22,560 nt of DNA, taken from contig NZ_JACUUA010000045.1 in NCBI RefSeq assembly GCF_014859565.1, positions 1 to 22,560 on the forward strand, in the 5' to 3' direction. This DNA is from Marinospirillum sp. (GTDB lineage Bacteria; Pseudomonadota; Gammaproteobacteria; Pseudomonadales; Halomonadaceae). Below are positions 19,233 to 22,560 of the stretch, piece after piece. The notes beneath the pieces were generated by a model. The model searched no databases. It saw nothing but the letters and a program-made list of their open reading frames with translations, and was not told the origin of the DNA. Each line of letters opens with the position of its first letter. Within the stretch, counting starts at the first letter, position 1. The translations under genes and the position numbers were made by a program.

Positions 19233-21743
19233 ATGGGGCGTCTGCTCAAATGGTTTTCTGTTGGTATTCTCAGCCTGATAACACTGCTTGTTCTGGGTAT
19301 TCTGGCATTATTAATTTTTGTTGACCTCAACAGCCTGAAACCCAACATCAAAAGCCTTGCCGCTGAACAGGCCGGATTGGATCTACGCATTCCCGGAGAT
19401 CTGAGCTGGAGTTTTTATCCTTATCTTGGCATTCAACTGGGTGCCATCGAAGTTAGACCTCTGCAAACACCGGAAGCGGAACCCCTGGCATCCATGCAAG
19501 GTGCAGCCATGGGTGTAGCACTCTTGCCGCTGTTTTCCGGTGAGATACAGGTCAGCCTGATCCACCTGATACAACCCCAGGTATTCCTGCATCGGGATCA
19601 GCAGGGTCAGGCCAACTGGGAGTTAATCCAGATCCCCGACTCGGGCACGGAAGACACCACCGATAAGGTAACAGCTGAAGTACCAGCAACAGAGACTGAA
19701 ACAGGCTCCATGAGTCTGAATCTGGCCATTGCTGACCTGTGGCTGGACAGAGCAAAAGTACGCGTGCTTGATGAGGTCGAAAACCTTGATCTGGAACTTG
19801 CTGATGTCAGCTTCCGCGCACGGGATGTCAGTCTGGAAAAAGCCTTTCCAATCGAAGCCGCCGCTCATCTGACTTTAGCAGAGCCGGCAACAACCCTGCA
19901 GCTGAATCTCACATCACGTGTCAGTCTTGATCTGATCAATGAGTCCTACCTGCTGGATCAGCTGAAGCTACAACTGGAAGCAGGTTACCCTGAACTGCTC
20001 AAGTCACCCATCACTCTGGATCTGGAAGGTCGCATTGCTGCACAGATGCAGGAAGGCAGCATACATTTGCCTCTGTCTCTGTCGCTCAGCAAACCTCAGT
20101 GGGTTGACGACGGACTACCCGGTTTTGCAGCCACTCGGATCAAGATGGATGCACAGCTGGATCTGCTCAATGAGTTGTATCAGCTGAAACAGTTTGAACT
20201 GATCTCCGGTGTACAACTCGACAGCAACAGTAAAATGCTGCCTTTGGAGATCACTTTGAATGCTGTTGCCAATCTGGCAACCCAGCAAGCCAGCCTGAAG
20301 CAACACCTGCTGCTGGATCAACTGACTCAGCAATTACATGTCACAGCCAGCCAGCTGTTAAATACACCAGAGTTTTCCGGTCAACTACTCGTTGATATTC
20401 CGCAGCTGCGTAACCTGTTAGGAAATCTAGGTGTTGATCTGCCAGAAATGCAGGATTCCACCACACTAAACCGCCTGGCACTGGCTATCCGATTTGCCGG
20501 ATCGGAGGAAAAAATCATTCTGCCTGAGCTGGACCTGACCTTTGACTCAACCCAGTTTAAAGGCCAGGCCGGAGTTGATCTGGATAGTATGGCGCTATTT
20601 ATGCGTCTGGCCGGTGATGAACTGGATGCTGACCGCTACCTTCCACCCCCATCCGAAGAAGAAGAGCTGGCAGCAGTTGATGAAACAACCAGTGAAGACA
20701 ACGAACTGCTGCCAGTTGAACTGCTGCGTGAGCTCAACCTGGATCTTGGTTTTACACTCCAGCAGTTTCAGATTACCGGACTAAAGGTTCAGAACATTGA
20801 TCTGGCAGTACTGGCAAAAGACGGACTAGTACAACTGGAGCGCGTCAATCTTGACCTCTATCAGGGGCAATTTCGTAATCGCGCCAGTGTGGATGTGCGC
20901 AATGAACCGGCAAAACTTAACTTCAGTACACGTCTGAGCGATATGAACCTGCGCCCACTGCTGGATGATATGGAGCTGGAAAGTATCCCCTTGCGTGGCA
21001 AGATGAATCTGAGTGGTGATTTCACAACCACGGGTACACGCCTGTCTGAATGGCTGGCTGGCTCCAATGGCAAAGGCAATCTGCGTATGGTGGATGGCGC
21101 CGTGACCGGTGTGAACTTATCCCGCGAGGTTTGTGTTGCAGCAGCATCACTGGAAGGTCGCACCAGCCAACAAAACTGGAGCCCGGATACCGAATTCACC
21201 AATCTGCTGGCTGATATTGATCTGGTGAATGGCAAGCTGAACAACCGTGATCTTCGTATTGCCATCAAGGGTTTTGAAGTCTCTGGCCTTGGCCATTACC
21301 ACCTGGTTAACGAGGACTTTCTTTACAACCTTGGCATACGTTTTACCGCAGATGCAGATCAACACGCTTGCCGCATCAGCAACAACCTTGCTCTGGTTCG
21401 CTGGCCTATTGAGTGTAAAGGATCTCTGGCAGGTGAAACCCCTGAAATCAGCTGTCGACCGGATACCCGTGCAGTGACCGACCTGGTTGGTGGCCTGCTT
21501 CGTGATGCGGCAAAACGAGAAGCAGAGCAGCTGAAGCGCCAAGCTGAAGCACGAGTACAGCAGAAAGCAGAACAGCTGCGTGCACAAGCAGAGCAGGCTC
21601 AGGCGGAACTTGAGGCAAAAGCACGCAGAGAAGCCGAAGAAGCCCGCAGTAGAGCAGAAGCTGAAGCGAGACAGCGAGCCGAGGACGAAGCCCGCAAACA
21701 GCTGGAAAGCCAGGCTCGTGATCGCTTGAGATCTCTGCGCTGA
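19233..21743 (+). CDS. asmA: AsmA-family envelope protein
   Basis: The 836-residue protein has an N-terminal membrane anchor (about residues 8-30), then the AsmA signature LDLRIPGDLSWSFYPYLGIQLGAIEV, a long periplasmic beta-rich region, and the conserved C-terminal AsmA part (SLPLRGKMNLSGDFTTTG-like strands, about 605-740). AsmA-like proteins are thought to form hydrophobic grooves that carry phospholipids between membranes. From about residue 760 the chain becomes a highly charged Ala/Glu/Arg/Gln coiled coil. AAGGAG lies 9 bases before the ATG. The stop codon (21741-21743) falls exactly where IS110-derived sequence begins, so the last residues may not be original. In Pseudomonas mutY follows asmA; here it is replaced by IS debris. 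Confidence 0.86.
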   Translation: MGRLLKWFSVGILSLITLLVLGILALLIFVDLNSLKPNIKSLAAEQAGLDLRIPGDLSWSFYPYLGIQLGAIEVRPLQTPEAEPLASMQGAAMGVALLPLFSGEIQVSLIHLIQPQVFLHRDQQGQANWELIQIPDSGTEDTTDKVTAEVPATETETGSMSLNLAIADLWLDRAKVRVLDEVENLDLELADVSFRARDVSLEKAFPIEAAAHLTLAEPATTLQLNLTSRVSLDLINESYLLDQLKLQLEAGYPELLKSPITLDLEGRIAAQMQEGSIHLPLSLSLSKPQWVDDGLPGFAATRIKMDAQLDLLNELYQLKQFELISGVQLDSNSKMLPLEITLNAVANLATQQASLKQHLLLDQLTQQLHVTASQLLNTPEFSGQLLVDIPQLRNLLGNLGVDLPEMQDSTTLNRLALAIRFAGSEEKIILPELDLTFDSTQFKGQAGVDLDSMALFMRLAGDELDADRYLPPPSEEEELAAVDETTSEDNELLPVELLRELNLDLGFTLQQFQITGLKVQNIDLAVLAKDGLVQLERVNLDLYQGQFRNRASVDVRNEPAKLNFSTRLSDMNLRPLLDDMELESIPLRGKMNLSGDFTTTGTRLSEWLAGSNGKGNLRMVDGAVTGVNLSREVCVAAASLEGRTSQQNWSPDTEFTNLLADIDLVNGKLNNRDLRIAIKGFEVSGLGHYHLVNEDFLYNLGIRFTADADQHACRISNNLALVRWPIECKGSLAGETPEISCRPDTRAVTDLVGGLLRDAAKREAEQLKRQAEARVQQKAEQLRAQAEQAQAELEAKARREAEEARSRAEAEARQRAEDEARKQLESQARDRLRSLR

Positions 21744-22052
21744 AATTGGCATGGAGGCCTGTGCTTCTTCTCATCACTGGGCGCGTGAGCTCCAAAAGCG
21801 TGGTTACCGGGTTCGGTTGATTGCCGCTCAGTTTGTTAAACCCTATGTCAAAAGCAACAAGAATGACCGTGTTGATGCTGAAGCCATCTGTGAAGCCATG
21901 AGCCGTCCTAATATGCGCTTTGTCACCCCCAAATCGGTTGAACAGCAGGATATCCAGGCCATGCATCGCATTCGGGAGGAGCTGGTTGCTCAGCGCACGG
22001 CCAAGGCTAACCAAATCCGTGGTTTGGTCGGTGAATACGGCATCGGCTTGCT
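21744..22052 (+). pseudogene. Internal fragment of an IS110-family transposase
   Basis: The reading frame from 21742 gives EIGMEACASSHHWARELQ, later KNDRVDAEAICEAMSRPN, SVEQQDIQAMHRIREE and NQIRGLVGEYGIG. This is the middle of the N-terminal DEDD (RuvC-like) domain of IS110 transposases. The first roughly 50 residues, including the first catalytic aspartate, and the whole C-terminal half with the transposase_20 domain are missing. The fragment starts at the asmA stop and breaks off where IS3-type sequence on the opposite strand begins. It could translate as about 100 residues from ATG 21751 to 22065 but cannot be an active transposase. Confidence 0.85.
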
Positions 22053-22158
22053 GGATGATGGATAACTTGTATTCAGCGCTGAAAGAACGGCGCCCACGTT
22101 TTTCCAGAGCGGGATGAGGCTCCACCTTGGGATTAACGCTGGTGACTGGTTTTGGCAT
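22039..22158 (-). pseudogene. 5' fragment of an IS3-type transposase OrfA
   Basis: On the minus strand, a good ribosome site (AGGAG 7 bases before ATG 22158) starts MPKPVTSVNPKVEPHPALEK followed by RGRRSFSAEYKLSIIQQADA. This is the head of an IS3-family OrfA helix-turn-helix protein (HTH_Tnp_1 type). After about 40 residues the frame passes into antisense IS110 sequence, so only the N-terminus survives. The frame stays open to 21448 by chance through IS110 and asmA antisense, and that extension is not a gene. Confidence 0.72.
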
Positions 22159-22255
22159 TTCTGATCTCCTGGATGCCCTGATTTGTATGTTATCTCAAAA
22201 TCAGTTGGCTCAGGCTTAGGTTGACACACAGGGGGGCGAAGAGCCTTGAGCTCGT
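22159..22255. mobile_element. Probable left-end region of the IS3-type element plus a short unassigned spacer
   Basis: The stretch upstream of the OrfA fragment holds its ribosome site, and on the minus strand it begins near TGTGTGTCAACC (reverse complement of 22219-22230), a TG-start sequence that could be the element's terminal repeat. The 25 bases from 22231 to 22255 are unassigned. The exact boundary needs comparison with other copies. Confidence 0.4.
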
Positions 22256-22560
22256 GTAAGCGATTGGGAGCCAGTGCGCGAATAGCCCATCAGGGTCCGA
22301 TGCCTCGTAACGGCATCATTCATGAGACCGGATACACGTAGGCAGTCGTACCTTGGCTTCGATCAAACAAAGTGCTTGCAATAGAGGAGGAGTCCATACA
22401 CGCCCTTAAATCAGCATCTTTCGTAGCAATGCAGTTTTGAGCACACTTGCCCTATGTTTTCTACAAGGGGCATCAACATGACCAATCAAGAGCTTCAAGT
22501 CTACTGGCAGCAGCTGATCAGGCTGCATCAGTCATCCGGCCTGTCGGCCAAGCAGTTTAC
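22256..22560 (+). mobile_element. Left end of an IS66-family insertion sequence (continues beyond the window)
   Basis: A GTAAGCG sequence at 22256 matches the GTAAGC start usual for IS66-family terminal repeats, and 222 bases later an IS66 TnpA-like gene begins. The leader 22256-22477 has no other gene; it holds a small hairpin, GATGCC (22299-22304) and GGCATC (22312-22317) with a 7-base loop. If this is the true end, the 8-base target site copy would be 22248-22255, to be matched on the other side outside the window. Confidence 0.6.
22478..22560 (+). CDS. tnpA: IS66-family accessory protein TnpA (5' part only, runs off the window)
   Basis: ATG at 22478 with AAGGGG 7 bases upstream starts a reading frame that is open to the window end: MTNQELQVYWQQLIRLHQSS then GLSAKQF. 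The WQQLIxxHQSSGLSxxxF pattern is the N-terminal helix-turn-helix head of IS66 OrfA/TnpA proteins, small products required with TnpB and TnpC for transposition of these elements. Only 27 codons are visible, so the family call rests on a short stretch plus the GTAAGC end upstream. Confidence 0.62.
   Translation, partial: MTNQELQVYWQQLIRLHQSSGLSAKQF

Noticed and set aside
21448..22158. 236-residue minus-strand open frame as a complete gene
   Set aside because: Only the first 40 residues match IS3-type OrfA; the rest is antisense of the IS110 fragment and of the asmA 3' end.
22275..22330. Possible group II intron 5' end (GTGCG at about 22275)
   Set aside because: No further intron domains were recognised, and the downstream gene is IS66 TnpA-like, not a reverse transcriptase.

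Overview
The window looks like the chromosome of a gammaproteobacterium, most likely of the Oceanospirillales/Pseudomonadales side. The evidence is the divergent block LysM protein-dprA-tsaC-hemF-aroE facing def-fmt-rsmB, which is the order known from Pseudomonas and relatives, together with full-length polA, a FabV-type enoyl reductase and an AsmA-family gene. Several proteins share the E. coli residue register exactly (PolA D355/E357/D705/D882, RsmB C325/C375, AroE K65/D102), so the core genes look intact and vertically inherited. Genus level is not claimed.

Layout. Positions 53-7417 hold a long minus-strand series: LysM exported protein, dprA, tsaC, hemF, an FAD oxidoreductase of the L-2-hydroxyglutarate oxidase type, aroE and dgt, with short gaps that suggest one or two operons. 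From 7579 to 10340, def-fmt-rsmB run on the plus strand. From 10375 to 12828 lies a minus-strand type II restriction-modification pair of the XhoI/PaeR7I family (endonuclease plus N6-adenine methyltransferase), in the place where trkA often follows rsmB. Next come an LpxL/HtrB-like acyltransferase and a small DUF2782 protein (minus), then polA and a small 2Fe-2S ferredoxin-like gene (plus). A bidirectional hairpin terminator separates these from fabV (minus). Divergent from fabV are a small exported protein with a PPC-like fold and an 836-residue AsmA-family protein.

The last 820 bases are an insertion-sequence scrapyard. An internal fragment of an IS110 transposase begins at the asmA stop codon. 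It runs into the head of an IS3-type OrfA on the other strand, and then into what looks like the left end and first gene of an IS66-type element that leaves the window.

Most of the window is ordinary housekeeping: translation initiation and rRNA/tRNA modification, heme and shikimate synthesis, dNTP control, DNA repair, lipid A and fatty acid synthesis. The accessory content is the restriction-modification module and the IS mosaic. No CTCGAG (the XhoI-family recognition sequence) was found by eye anywhere in the window, which fits a resident CTCGAG system. I did not find a convincing undescribed multi-gene system. The best leads are the origin of the R-M module (attC-like core after the endonuclease stop, inverted repeat at the methyltransferase start) and the possible IS-derived C-terminus of AsmA.
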